A DNA stretch of 64,000 bases from Coprobacter fastidiosus (GTDB taxonomy: Bacteria > Bacteroidota > Bacteroidia > Bacteroidales > Coprobacteraceae): positions 2,790,001 to 2,854,000 of the forward strand of contig NZ_AP028032.1 of the NCBI RefSeq assembly GCF_030296935.1, written 5' to 3'. A program made the translations under genes and the position numbers. Below the pieces are notes generated by a model. It was given only the letters and a program-made list of their open reading frames with translations. It searched no databases and was not told the DNA's origin. Of the stretch, positions 25,701 to 33,234 are shown piece after piece. The stretch's first letter is position 1, and each line of letters opens with the position of its first letter.

Positions 25701-28374
25701 CTTTACAGTGAAGGATGCATCGGGGAAGCCCGTTTCGGCACGCTTTATGACCGAGATGTTCGATGCTTCTTTAAATGAGATAATGCCTCATGATTGGAGT
25801 TTCAGACCGGTATATAATCCGATAGATTATGGCCTGTTTTTGCGGGATATAGGCGGGCGGAATATCTGGAAATCCGAGCAGATAAGCACTTCTTGTTTTC
25901 CGCTTTATTTCGGAAGGTTTGTTTATTCAACTATTTACAGAAGAATGACCTCTTTGACTTTTGCGACACAGATGAATACAATGGCAAAAAGTCGGCCCTA
26001 TATGTCTGTTGAAGATGTAGCAGCTCCTGCTGTCCCGGAGGATGCGGCCGGTTCTGGAAATTTAGAGCAAACACCTGTGCAATATCGGCGGAATTTCAAT
26101 GAAACGGCATTTTTTTATCCTCAATTGACAACAAATGAGCAGGGAGAAGTGTCTGTTAAATTTACGATTCCCGAAAGCAATACCGAATGGCAATTTCAGG
26201 CGTTGGCTTATACGAAAGATCTGAAATACGGTTCGTATAAAAATAATGTGATCTCTCAAAAACAGTTGATGGTAGCCCCGAACATACCTCGTTTTGTGCG
26301 TAGAGGAGATGAGGTTTCGATTGCTACATTAATGCAGAATATATCAGATCGTTTGATGAGCGGCGGTTTCACATTCGAGTTGTTCGATCCATATACTGAT
26401 AAAGTGTTGGAACAGAAAAAGCAGGAGTTTATTCTTGAAGCCGGAAAATCAAAATTGGAGAGTATGGATTTTACAGTTCCTGAGGGGTTGGATGTGTTGG
26501 GTATCCGTGTAAACGCGGTGACTCCCGGAGTAAGCGATGGAGAACAGCATATTATTCCGATATTGCCGTCGCGGACGTTGGTGACGGAGGCTGAACCTTT
26601 TGTGTTGAAAGGCGGGAAGGAAATAAAAAACATACGGATGCAAGGACTTTCTGATGATGCAGAGGAAAATTATCGTATGGTATTGGAGTATACGGCTAAT
26701 CCACTTTGGTATGTAGTGCAGGCTCTTCCTCAATTAAATGAAGTTTCGGGTACCGACGTTATTAATATTACGGCCGCTTTATATGGCAATACGGTCGCTT
26801 CGGTTTTAGCTCGCAATAATCCTGAGATCGTTTCGGCATTACAGACTTGGAAAGTTAAAAATGAGACCGGTTCATCTTTAGCATCTCCTTTGGAGAAAAA
26901 TGAAGAGTTAAAATCTGTATTGATTTCAGAGACGCCTTGGGCGTTGGATGCACAAAATGAAACGGAACGATTACAATCACTTTCCGGTTTGTTGGATGTT
27001 GCCCGTGCTGAGCAGTTGCAAAATAAAGCATTGGAATTGCTTCGTGACTTGCAGAAGCCCGAAGGCGGCTGGGGTTGGATGAAAAAAATGCCGGTTAGTT
27101 TCCTGATGACGGTTAATACTTTAGAAGGTCTGTCTCGCTTGACGAAATTAGGCGGAATACAATATGACGAGGCTTCTAAATATATGCAGATGCGGGCGAT
27201 CAATTATTTGGATAGTTGCATTATTTTGGATCAGGAAAGGAGGAAAGCTAATAAGTCGGGTGTGGTATCTAAATATGGCAAGCTTCTTTATGTATATGTG
27301 AGAAGCAGCTATCGGGATATGCCGTTGGCGAAAGCGCTGAGCGCTCATAAAGAGATCATCGAGTATATAAAGAGGGAGTGGGTTTCTTTCTCTTTGTACG
27401 AAAAAGCTGTTGCCGCAGTATCATTGTATCGTTACGGTTTTACCGCTGAGGCCAAAGAGATATTGGAGTCTTTGCGAGAATATTCTACAACGACAGAGGA
27501 GCTGGGTATGTTTTGGCAAAATAATAAGTCGTCTTATGCTTACAGAAATAGTGCAATACAGGTACATACTGCAATAATGAATGCTTTTGCAGAGATAGAT
27601 CCGAATTCAAAATCTGAGTTGAATGAGATGAAACGTTGGTTGATTATGCAGAAACAGACACAGAATTGGGGATCTGTGCCTTCGACGATAGATGCTGTCA
27701 ATGCAATATTGAATACCGGAGACTATATGTTGTCAGCATCGAGAAATACGGTAAAAATCACATGGGGGAAAACCGTTTTAAAACCGGAGATTACGGATGG
27801 TTTCACCGGATATGAACGGTATATCCGTCAGGGAGCGGAGATTACTCCTGATTTGGCAAATGTCGAAGTATCGGCCGATCAGAAACAACCTTCATGGGGA
27901 GCGTTATACCGACAGTATTTTGCCGATTTTACACAGATACGAAATAAGGCGGTCAAAGGTTTTTCTATCGATAAGCAGTTTTTTGTGGAACAAATGTCGG
28001 GAAAAGAAAAAGTGTATGAGCCTTTGAATAAAGTAACGCTGAAGAGCGGAGATAAGGTCAATATCCGTTTGATAATAAGGACAGATCGTGATTTGGAATT
28101 TGTCCATGTAAAAGATCAACGTCCTGCATGTTTCGAACCGGTCGATCAGTTGTCGCGTTACGAATGTAAAGACGGAGTTTGCTATTATCAGGAAACAAAA
28201 GATGCGGTGACGAATCTCTATTTCGATTTTCTTCCGAAAGGTACTTATGTAGTTAGTTATGATGTGTGGGCCGATCGTCCCGGAAGTTATCATAACGGTA
28301 TTTCTACAATACAGTGTCTGTATGCTCCTCAGTGGGTTGCCAATACAAAAGGGCGTATGATAATCGTGAAGTGA
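22708..28374 (+). CDS. Alpha-2-macroglobulin family protein lacking the thioester
   Basis: This 1888-residue envelope protein begins MKKFILVFLWVIGGICTVFS (signal peptide). It has a long helical N-terminal region (about 20-380), then macroglobulin-type beta domains including an MG2 segment (SLFTDRSVYRPGQTLYFSG) near residue 550. An A2M segment (YPQLTTNEQGEVSVKFTIPE) follows near 1140, then a helical thioester-domain region. Bacterial A2Ms trap proteases by a Cys-Gln thioester, usually CxEQ after QALPYL. Here QALPQLNEVSGTDVIN places Asp1350 and Asn1353 at the Cys and Gln positions, so the covalent trap is lost. The surrounding fold is well kept (TPWALDAQNETER). A perfect palindromic terminator follows. 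Confidence 0.9.
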   Translation: MKKFILVFLWVIGGICTVFSQGITKNEVVAMRNKTAKPRTALVEADENLKNAIQEENNPLIAKYLLEYVHYQLLISRDSFPSLIRFAEHLRESSTDSVQRAVLSSIEAQMIFDYYENTRGVLENGVLTDVAPDLAKIDEWDRAAFVRKISDLLQSSVKPAEILHKTSTQIYKEALDTDKDWEILTPTMLDFLAYRAIDIYEGLLSNPVLPLILEEPLLKELNMPAADFVNYPYFPEKYQLRHQIIAVYQLLLRFSDPGSPSYLIADLKRLKFLQDNNSGVEYPQKLENLLNVYKDSPYSVEIAIDLLDYYSRIWNTSPETKAYLVKLSDRLISRFPEYPRLDCLKSERDQLTAYSFNLNMGQVLYPGEPHTLSFEYKNIKQLYLTLYRTEGNDSILQFANTLHLSDTLSLADRTGKCVLPALNNGEYFLRFFSEEKADLGKIGFYVSRIYAATLAPTEKETLVILTDSKSGKPLSGIPVKLFRSDSEDSYVNTVKADRLGLVRLGEKDTVMYFKPEMKNDVYYPLQNLRYGYWSGDADTEREMISLFTDRSVYRPGQTLYFSGIDYRVGEKVGTVVPDGRYTVVLSAQGKDIARCTVQGDSFGSFTGSFVLPSDMVNGYCRIRVEGRNESLSVQVSEYKRPTFRILFEPVKDAVSLGQVVSVNGKVISFSGVPVSGADVSYTVQRLANSWWRNKGEQIAQGELFTGEDGEFTLRFVARKSDKDVLKTGTFYRFRIDVNVTSANGETQSQSYWVTVGESPLSVQMEVPEMIDKNAPNPVKFRITNMAGMPVSVKCKYILYSMYGLENPISKHDIISADSLKVRMQVEEKSFVSDNIPALESWKKLPSGIYRLVLQVTDTNGNLVIRNADFALYSMQDKKPPIKTYEWIPEDLYQVSDGESVDVIYGTSIKQAYVLYNLYDGFRLVDSRRVKISDKNYRFPVLYKPEYGDRLKLFVSFIKEGCSYNSVINIHRKKPDMKLSITTSTFRDRTVPGSQESWSFTVKDASGKPVSARFMTEMFDASLNEIMPHDWSFRPVYNPIDYGLFLRDIGGRNIWKSEQISTSCFPLYFGRFVYSTIYRRMTSLTFATQMNTMAKSRPYMSVEDVAAPAVPEDAAGSGNLEQTPVQYRRNFNETAFFYPQLTTNEQGEVSVKFTIPESNTEWQFQALAYTKDLKYGSYKNNVISQKQLMVAPNIPRFVRRGDEVSIATLMQNISDRLMSGGFTFELFDPYTDKVLEQKKQEFILEAGKSKLESMDFTVPEGLDVLGIRVNAVTPGVSDGEQHIIPILPSRTLVTEAEPFVLKGGKEIKNIRMQGLSDDAEENYRMVLEYTANPLWYVVQALPQLNEVSGTDVINITAALYGNTVASVLARNNPEIVSALQTWKVKNETGSSLASPLEKNEELKSVLISETPWALDAQNETERLQSLSGLLDVARAEQLQNKALELLRDLQKPEGGWGWMKKMPVSFLMTVNTLEGLSRLTKLGGIQYDEASKYMQMRAINYLDSCIILDQERRKANKSGVVSKYGKLLYVYVRSSYRDMPLAKALSAHKEIIEYIKREWVSFSLYEKAVAAVSLYRYGFTAEAKEILESLREYSTTTEELGMFWQNNKSSYAYRNSAIQVHTAIMNAFAEIDPNSKSELNEMKRWLIMQKQTQNWGSVPSTIDAVNAILNTGDYMLSASRNTVKITWGKTVLKPEITDGFTGYERYIRQGAEITPDLANVEVSADQKQPSWGALYRQYFADFTQIRNKAVKGFSIDKQFFVEQMSGKEKVYEPLNKVTLKSGDKVNIRLIIRTDRDLEFVHVKDQRPACFEPVDQLSRYECKDGVCYYQETKDAVTNLYFDFLPKGTYVVSYDVWADRPGSYHNGISTIQCLYAPQWVANTKGRMIIVK

Positions 28375-28413
28375 AATTGGTAATCGCATCGGAATCTACG
28401 AGAGTCGTTTAGT

Positions 28414-28437
28414 TTGAGAATCTATATAAATTTTACA
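28414..28437 (+). repeat. Solo left end of the dispersed repeat (tentative)
   Basis: GAGAATCTATATAAATTTTAC shares 14 consecutive bases with the left end of copy A (TCTATATAAATTTT) but no core follows. In such AT-rich sequence chance similarity is possible. Confidence 0.3.
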
Positions 28438-28453
28438 CGAACAATTTGGAGGC

Positions 28454-28501
28454 ATATAAAAGTCCTGCCGGTAAGAATTCTTACCGGCAGGACTTTTATA
28501 T
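28454..28501. terminator. Perfect 48-bp palindrome, likely terminator
   Basis: Every base from 28454 to 28477 pairs with its partner from 28478 to 28501 (centre GAATTC, arms ending AAAGTCCTGCC/GGCAGGACTTT). T-rich sequence follows on the plus strand and A-rich sequence precedes. It lies 80 bases after the macroglobulin gene and should act as its terminator. Confidence 0.8.
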
Positions 28502-28583
28502 ATGGCCCGGTTATCGCGATAGTTTGTCTTTTGAGGATGAAATGTTAAAAAAACATCGAAAATCTCTTTTTCAGTACATAGAT

Positions 28584-28614
28584 TTTGAAAACGTTAACAA
28601 CCTGCTTACATTTG
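28584..28614 (+). promoter_or_regulatory. Promoter of FISUMP lipoprotein gene
   Basis: TTTG at 28584-28587, 19 bases, then TACATTTG at 28607-28614: a full consensus match. The ATG follows about 72 bases later. Confidence 0.75.
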
Positions 28615-28685
28615 TCGATATTATATATGTTTCTTTTTGAAATTTATATGTTTATGTCTGTAACTGATTGCTTAAATAAAAAGAT

Positions 28686-29534
28686 ATGAACTTGAAAAAT
28701 TTATTGATTATGGCGGCGATGTCTGTGATGACGTTCGGATTTGCCGCATGTTCTTCCGATGACGATGATGATAAAGACGGAATGCTTTATGATGATGTAA
28801 ATTCGGAATATAATGACTATGTCAGTGTTTGCGGAATAAAATGGGCAAGAGGTAACCTTCAGCATTTAGGTGAAGATTGGAGGATTGCCGATCATCAGTG
28901 GGAATACTTTAATTATGTCGATGGTAATACCGGGTCGTCTATTTCACAAAGTTCTTCGCAAATGGATCATTTCAATTGGGGAGTATGCGGTGCAAATGCT
29001 TTGACTACCAGTTCTAGTGTTTGTGCAAAGAATGTGTCGCAGGATATAAGCGGTAAAATGTTTACCGATGAGGCATGTACGGCCGAGACCTCTGATTTTG
29101 CTGCCGCATTATACGGAGATATTGCTTATTGGGCAACACAAGGGGTATGGAGACTGCCGACACAAGCGGAGTTGCAGAAATTGTATAATGAAGCTTCATA
29201 TCAATATGGATATTATACGACAGAGGATGGTAAAAATGTATATGGATATTTGTTTACTCCTCCGATGAAAAGCGGTCGTGTAGAGAATACTTCAGCACGT
29301 CAGATTACCGATGAAGAATTGGTCGGCGGGCTTTTCCTTCCGGCAACGGGGTATCGTATCTATCCGGGATCGACGATTTCTAAAAGCGGAGAAGTCGGCT
29401 ATTACTGGACATCTCAGTATCGTAGTGCCGGAGATAATGATTATGCCTATTATTTAGAGTTGCAACCGACTCGGATTCGTTGGGCGGGAAATGCCAGCTA
29501 TTACGGACGGTCGGTACGACCTGTGAAAAATTAG
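28686..29534 (+). CDS. Lipoprotein with FISUMP domain
   Basis: The 282-residue protein has a lipoprotein signal with lipobox FAAC (C22), followed by an acidic SSDDDDDK tail. That tail matches the Bacteroidetes signal for export of lipoproteins to the cell surface. The mature part is a FISUMP-type domain (Fibrobacter succinogenes major paralogous domain): VCGIKWARGNL, WRLPTQAELQKLY, GGLFLPATGYR, YYWTSQYR and a final SVRPVK. These domains share a fold with formylglycine-generating-enzyme-like and C-lectin-like modules and are probably binding modules; no enzyme activity is established. It is a single-gene unit with its own promoter. Confidence 0.85.
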   Translation: MNLKNLLIMAAMSVMTFGFAACSSDDDDDKDGMLYDDVNSEYNDYVSVCGIKWARGNLQHLGEDWRIADHQWEYFNYVDGNTGSSISQSSSQMDHFNWGVCGANALTTSSSVCAKNVSQDISGKMFTDEACTAETSDFAAALYGDIAYWATQGVWRLPTQAELQKLYNEASYQYGYYTTEDGKNVYGYLFTPPMKSGRVENTSARQITDEELVGGLFLPATGYRIYPGSTISKSGEVGYYWTSQYRSAGDNDYAYYLELQPTRIRWAGNASYYGRSVRPVKN

Positions 29535-29569
29535 ATTGTAGAGTAACCTGATTAAAATTTCCCATAAAG

Positions 29570-29602
29570 GAATCCTCAAAGCAGACTTGAATAAAATTTA
29601 AA
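29570..29602 (+). repeat. Solo right end of the dispersed repeat
   Basis: ATCCTCAAAG followed by GACTTGAATAAAATTTA matches the right end of copies C and E (ATCCTCGAAAG and GACCCGAATAAAATTTA), with the stretch between shortened. It lies between the FISUMP gene and queF. Confidence 0.45.
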
Positions 29603-29645
29603 AAAGGTAGCCGTTTCCGATAAATGTCAGGATAACGGCTACTTT
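29603..29645 (-). terminator. Terminator after queF
   Basis: GTAGCCGTT and AACGGCTAC pair, with flanking A- and T-rich arms and a loop of about 18 bases. It lies just beyond the queF stop and can also end the FISUMP transcript. Confidence 0.7.
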
Positions 29646-29661
29646 TGGCATTATAACAGCT

Positions 29662-30111
29662 TTATCGATGGGTTCTCATTCTGTCTTTTGCCATTTCGGC
29701 ATATTCAGTACCGGGACGTCCGTAATTGCAATATGGGTATATGCTGATCCCGCCTCTCGGTGTAAAAAAACCGGTAACTTCGATGTATTTGGGATTCATA
29801 AGTTTGATGAGATCTTTCATAATCAAGTTGACGCAATCTTCATGAAATCCTCCATGATTGCGAAAACTGAATAGGTAAAGCTTCAGACTTTTGCTCTCTA
29901 CCATTTTTATATCCGGAATATAATCGATCTGTATAGTTGCAAAATCCGGTTGTCCTGTAATAGGACAAAGACTTGTAAATTCAGGACAGTTGAAACGTAC
30001 CCAATAATCCATCTCCGGGTGTTTATTATTGAATGCTTCCAATACTTCAGGAGCATAATCTTGGGGATATTCTGTCTTTTTTCCTAATAGGCTTAGTGTC
30101 GTTTCTTCCAT
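29662..30111 (-). CDS. queF: NADPH-dependent 7-cyano-7-deazaguanine (preQ0) reductase
   Basis: QueF reduces the nitrile of preQ0 to the amine preQ1 in queuosine biosynthesis. At 149 residues it is the short single-domain form. The active site [12 protein letters not shown] contains the nucleophile Cys49 and Asp56. The NADPH-side motif [20 protein letters not shown] is also intact. It is the second gene of a two-gene operon, starting 8 bases after the yhhQ stop, which strengthens the call of that transporter. The operon has a probable preQ1 riboswitch. Confidence 0.96.
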   Translation of the reverse strand: MEETTLSLLGKKTEYPQDYAPEVLEAFNNKHPEMDYWVRFNCPEFTSLCPITGQPDFATIQIDYIPDIKMVESKSLKLYLFSFRNHGGFHEDCVNLIMKDLIKLMNPKYIEVTGFFTPRGGISIYPYCNYGRPGTEYAEMAKDRMRTHR

Positions 30112-30119
30112 ATTAAATA

Positions 30120-30800
30120 TTATACTTCTTTTATTTTTAGTATATTATAAGAAATGTCGGTGTCATATACATCGCTTCCGTCAATTCGTTTGATTAGCTT
30201 TACCACTCGTATGGTAACCGGTAAAATAATAGCTTCGTAGGCCGATTTCAGAATTGCTTGAGTTACAATGAGTATCAGCAGCTCGTTAAACGGTACGACT
30301 CCGGCGAAAGCCACAGGAAAAAAGATCAAAGAGTCGGCGCTTTCTCCTACCAGTGTCGATACCATTGCCCGAAGCGAAAATCTTTTACCTTTGCTGGCTA
30401 CTTTCATTTTGCTCATGACGTAAGCATTTAAAAACGATCCGGCCAAAAATGCGATCAAACTGGCTACAGCGATACGAGGAGTTGCGGCAAATACCAAAGA
30501 AAAGGCTTCTTGTCCGTTCCAGAATGAAGCCGGAGGCAAGAGTATTGCCAACTGTATAAGCGCTACGGCGAGAAAGTTCATGGCAAATCCTGCCCAAATG
30601 ATCAACCGGGCTTTTTTATAACCCCATACTTCGGCAATACAATCATTTATAATATACGAGATAGGAAATACGATAAGTCCGGCAGTTGCCGTGACAGGAC
30701 CTAAAGAGATCATTTTCACTTCCAGAATGTTGGAAATGATGAGGCATACACAGAAAAGTATGCTCAACACCATAAAGGGGAGGCTGACTGTTTTTTTCAT
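30120..30800 (-). CDS. yhhQ: Queuosine precursor transporter (YhhQ/VUT family)
   Basis: The 226-residue inner-membrane protein has about six hydrophobic segments. It carries the family sequences [24 protein letters not shown] and [16 protein letters not shown], typical of YhhQ/VUT transporters that import preQ0 or preQ1. It is co-transcribed with queF. Its start codon lies directly behind a small RNA structure that resembles a preQ1 class I aptamer. The TACCTTTG promoter box on the minus strand (30849-30842) leaves a leader of only about 40 bases. Confidence 0.9.
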   Translation of the reverse strand: MKKTVSLPFMVLSILFCVCLIISNILEVKMISLGPVTATAGLIVFPISYIINDCIAEVWGYKKARLIIWAGFAMNFLAVALIQLAILLPPASFWNGQEAFSLVFAATPRIAVASLIAFLAGSFLNAYVMSKMKVASKGKRFSLRAMVSTLVGESADSLIFFPVAFAGVVPFNELLILIVTQAILKSAYEAIILPVTIRVVKLIKRIDGSDVYDTDISYNILKIKEV

Positions 30801-30804
30801 ACAT

Positions 30805-30836
30805 CTTGTTTTTTACGTGGTTTATCAAGCACACGG
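30805..30836 (-). ncRNA. Probable preQ1 class I riboswitch
   Basis: Read on the minus strand, CGTG (30835-30832) pairs with CACG (30819-30816) as P1. The loop TGCTTGATAAAC contains CTTG, which can pair with CAAG (30808-30805) after an A-rich stretch (TAAAAAA) to make an H-type pseudoknot. The loop end TAAAC before P1 and the A-rich tail are like known preQ1-I aptamers. The pseudoknot strand lies right at the yhhQ start codon, suggesting translational control. The family call is inferred from layout and context; P1 is short (4 bp). Confidence 0.6.
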
Positions 30837-30841
30837 GAGTG

Positions 30842-30849
30842 CAAAGGTA
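30842..30849 (-). promoter_or_regulatory. yhhQ-queF -7 box
   Basis: TACCTTTG on the minus strand. Transcription would begin at about the 5' base of the predicted aptamer. Confidence 0.6.
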
Positions 30850-31004
30850 CGATCTTAAGGAATACTTAATTGTTAAAAATGAAAAAATATTTATGCTTGT
30901 GTTTTTCTGAAAGAAGGAACTCTGATAATGCAATGGTGTGTCATCGCTTTTGAGGAACATTGATATATTTTTATAAAATACATCAGCTTGAGTATATTTT
31001 TCTC

Positions 31005-31012
31005 TATTTTTG
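31005..31012 (+). promoter_or_regulatory. -7 box of beta-lactamase gene
   Basis: TATTTTTG lies 26 bases before the chosen ATG and rules out translation starts further upstream. Confidence 0.45.
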
Positions 31013-31038
31013 TTTCTTATAAATACTATCGGATAATT

Positions 31039-31926
31039 ATGAAATATTTTATTGTTGGGGTCTTAATCGCATGTTTTGCCGTTACAGAGGCTTTTTCAAA
31101 GGAAGAAAGAGAGCTGAAGATGCGTATTGCTTCTGTTCTGAAAGAGAGAAAGGCAACCGTCGGAATTGCTGTTTTATATGGGGATAACCGGCTTTTTGAA
31201 GTGAATAGGGGTGATTATCCGATGATGAGTGTTTGCAAATTTCCATTGGCTCTTGCAGTTCTTGATTATCTTCATAAAAATAATCTTTCTCTCGATACCG
31301 AGATATTTATTCGGGAATCGGATCTATTACCTGATACATATAGTCCTTTGAGAGATCGGCATCCTCAGGGTAATATTAAGATGTCGATACAGGAGTTGCT
31401 TTCTTACACGGTATCGTTGAGCGATAATAATGCGTGTGATATATTATTCGGGTATATCGGCGGGACAAAAGTTGTCGATGATTATATTAAGCGGTTGGGC
31501 ATTTCGGGAATGTCTGTTGTTGCGACGGAAGCGGTGATGCATGAGTCGTTTGAGAAACAATACTGCAATACGGCTACACCGTCTTCTGCCGTTCTGTTGT
31601 TGGATAAATTTTTAAAAGAAGATTTGTTCAGAGACGAGTATGGGAACTATTTAAGAAAAATCATGATAGAAACATCTACGGGAAATGATAAGATAAAAGC
31701 CGGACTTCCTGAAAGGGTGGTAATGGGGCATAAAACCGGAAGCTCTGACCGGAATGTTGAAGGGGTAAAGGCGGGAGACAATGATCTGGCTTTTGTACAG
31801 TTACCCGACGGACAGTGCTATTGTATTGCCGTTTTTATACGGGATTCGAAAGAAGATGATAAAACAAATGCAGCTATAATAGCCTCTGTTTCAAAAGTTG
31901 TTTATGATTATATTGCAAAGAAGTAA
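31039..31926 (+). CDS. Class A beta-lactamase (subclass A2 type)
   Basis: This 295-residue secreted serine beta-lactamase-like protein has a signal peptide at about 1-20. The catalytic S64-V-C-K67 lies in MMSVCKFPLALAVLDYLHK, the SDN motif at 128-130 and the KTG motif at 232-234. The Cys next to the catalytic Lys and the LAVLDYLHK segment fit the Bacteroidetes A2 group that includes CfxA and CepA, which are mostly cephalosporinases. It is clearly not identical to a mobile CfxA, and no mobilisation gene is nearby, so it is probably an intrinsic chromosomal enzyme. The actual spectrum cannot be told from the sequence. Confidence 0.88.
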   Translation: MKYFIVGVLIACFAVTEAFSKEERELKMRIASVLKERKATVGIAVLYGDNRLFEVNRGDYPMMSVCKFPLALAVLDYLHKNNLSLDTEIFIRESDLLPDTYSPLRDRHPQGNIKMSIQELLSYTVSLSDNNACDILFGYIGGTKVVDDYIKRLGISGMSVVATEAVMHESFEKQYCNTATPSSAVLLLDKFLKEDLFRDEYGNYLRKIMIETSTGNDKIKAGLPERVVMGHKTGSSDRNVEGVKAGDNDLAFVQLPDGQCYCIAVFIRDSKEDDKTNAAIIASVSKVVYDYIAKK

Positions 31927-32002
31927 TAAGAGTCGGCTTTAATAAGCAAATTGTTTTGTATTTATTTAAGTATAAGTATATTATATATATTTTTTTTATT
32001 TC

Positions 32003-32010
32003 TATATTTG
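32003..32010 (+). promoter_or_regulatory. -7 box of tandem-repeat protein gene
   Basis: TATATTTG, 28 bases before the ATG at 32038; no clear upstream TTTG at 19 bases. Confidence 0.45.
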
Positions 32011-32037
32011 TTATTGTATAAATAAAGAGGTATTACC

Positions 32038-32982
32038 ATGAAAAAACTTTATCTGATAATTTCTTGTACATTGTTTTTTATCGTAGAGTTGGCAGCCCAA
32101 ATAACCGGTTTATTTACTTATGAAGGAGGGTATTTTGTGAAAGACGGGAATAATTGGGCAGAATACCGTCCTCAATCTAAGGATGGGGTATGGGCTTCTT
32201 ATATGAAATATGACGAAGACGAAAATTATTACTATATAAATAATTCGAAATGTTCTCTTTGTGTTCCGAAGAAAAAGCACAATAAGTTTTATATTTCTAA
32301 AAATGGCGAATGGGAGGTGATTTATTATACAAAAGAGATTTATAGCTATTTTAAAGCAAACGGGCGTCAAATATATTGCTACGAAGGAGGGTATTTTGTA
32401 AAAGACGGGAATAATTGGGCAGAATACCGTCCTCAATCTGAGGATGGGGTATGGGCTTCTTATATGAAATATGACGAAGACGAAAATTATTACTATATAA
32501 ATAATTCGAAATGTTCTCTTTGTGTTCCAAAGAAAAAGCACAATAAGTTTTATATTTCTAAAAATGGCGAATGGAAGGTGATTTATAACACGACCGATAT
32601 ATACGATGTTGCTTCGGAGTACGATTATATGCTTTATTTCAAATATTATAAAGTCGCTGATGCTGAAGGTAAATTACAAGAAGTGAATGAACCTGCATCG
32701 ATCAGTCTTAGTAGAAAAGGTAAAATGCGCTTATGTTGCGGAAATAAAAGCTATGATGGGAAATTTAGTGAGTTGGCAGTGACAACATTAAGAAACTCTG
32801 ATACGGAATTGGGATTTAAGTTGATCGTAGATGAAAATAATTATATCCAGTTTATCGGGGACTGGTGTATGGTTAATGTTGAGAGTATCTGTCCCTTTAT
32901 GGATTTTATGGATTGTACAAACAAAGATTTGATAGAGATAATAAAAAATAAAATTAAGGATAAAAGTTTCTTTGTTGATTAA
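32038..32982 (+). CDS. Secreted protein with two near-identical internal repeats, unknown
   Basis: I do not recognise the family. The 314-residue product has a signal peptide (to about 21, ending ELAAQ). Two copies of an 87-residue unit follow, beginning YEGGYFVKDGNNWAEYRPQS and ending near GEWEVIY. The unit is rich in Tyr, Trp, Asn and Lys and has a KCSLCVPKKKH segment with paired Cys. The DNA copies (from 32119 and 32380, offset 261 bases) differ at only a few positions, so the duplication is recent. A different C-terminal domain of about 110 residues follows. The stop codon lies in the left end of repeat copy C. Confidence 0.75.
   Translation: MKKLYLIISCTLFFIVELAAQITGLFTYEGGYFVKDGNNWAEYRPQSKDGVWASYMKYDEDENYYYINNSKCSLCVPKKKHNKFYISKNGEWEVIYYTKEIYSYFKANGRQIYCYEGGYFVKDGNNWAEYRPQSEDGVWASYMKYDEDENYYYINNSKCSLCVPKKKHNKFYISKNGEWKVIYNTTDIYDVASEYDYMLYFKYYKVADAEGKLQEVNEPASISLSRKGKMRLCCGNKSYDGKFSELAVTTLRNSDTELGFKLIVDENNYIQFIGDWCMVNVESICPFMDFMDCTNKDLIEIIKNKIKDKSFFVD
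32119..32590 (+). repeat. In-frame tandem duplication, 261-bp period
   Basis: Bases from 32119 and from 32380 run nearly identical for over 200 bases (for example GTCTAAGGATGG against GTCTGAGGATGG context), with mostly single-base differences. The period of 261 keeps the reading frame. The last part of each unit diverges. Confidence 0.9.
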
Positions 32983-33152
32983 GAGCCTGTGTGGATTTCT
33001 AATAATAATATAATCAGGCCATTTTTGTGTTTCCTTTCAGTCTGTTTTCCCGTTTTCATTCGTCAGATAGTCCGTTATCCTTCTTATAAAAACAGAAAAA
33101 CATCCTCGAAAGAAACTTTCAAATCTAACCCGAGTAAAATTCAGATGAGAAC
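32980..33152 (+). repeat. Dispersed intergenic repeat, copy C
   Basis: The left end TAAGAGCCTGTGTGGATTTC, the core CATTTTTGTGTTTCCTTTCAG, then CTGTTTT...AAAACAG pairing arms, GAAAGAAAC and the right end CCCGAGTAAAATTCAG. The first three bases are the stop codon of the upstream gene. It shares its whole length with copy E at 57077. Confidence 0.8.
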
Positions 33153-33181
33153 AGAGAAAGTTTATAAAGTCGGGGAAATAG

Positions 33182-33222
33182 AAATGCCGACAATCCTCAC
33201 AAAATATCTTGTCGGCATTTTT
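33182..33222. terminator. Bidirectional terminator
   Basis: AAATGCCGACAA and TTGTCGGCATTT form a perfect 12-bp stem with a 15-base loop and T/A tails. It separates the tandem-repeat gene from the convergent DJ-1 gene. Confidence 0.88.
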
Positions 33223-33234
33223 TGTAAATTTTTA

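Noticed and set aside
28446-28640. Short open frame after the macroglobulin gene
   Set aside because: It is made mostly of the 48-bp palindrome and runs over the next gene's promoter.
32110-32541. Minus-strand open frame over the tandem repeats
   Set aside because: It only mirrors the internal duplication of the plus-strand gene; a signal peptide and promoter support the plus strand.
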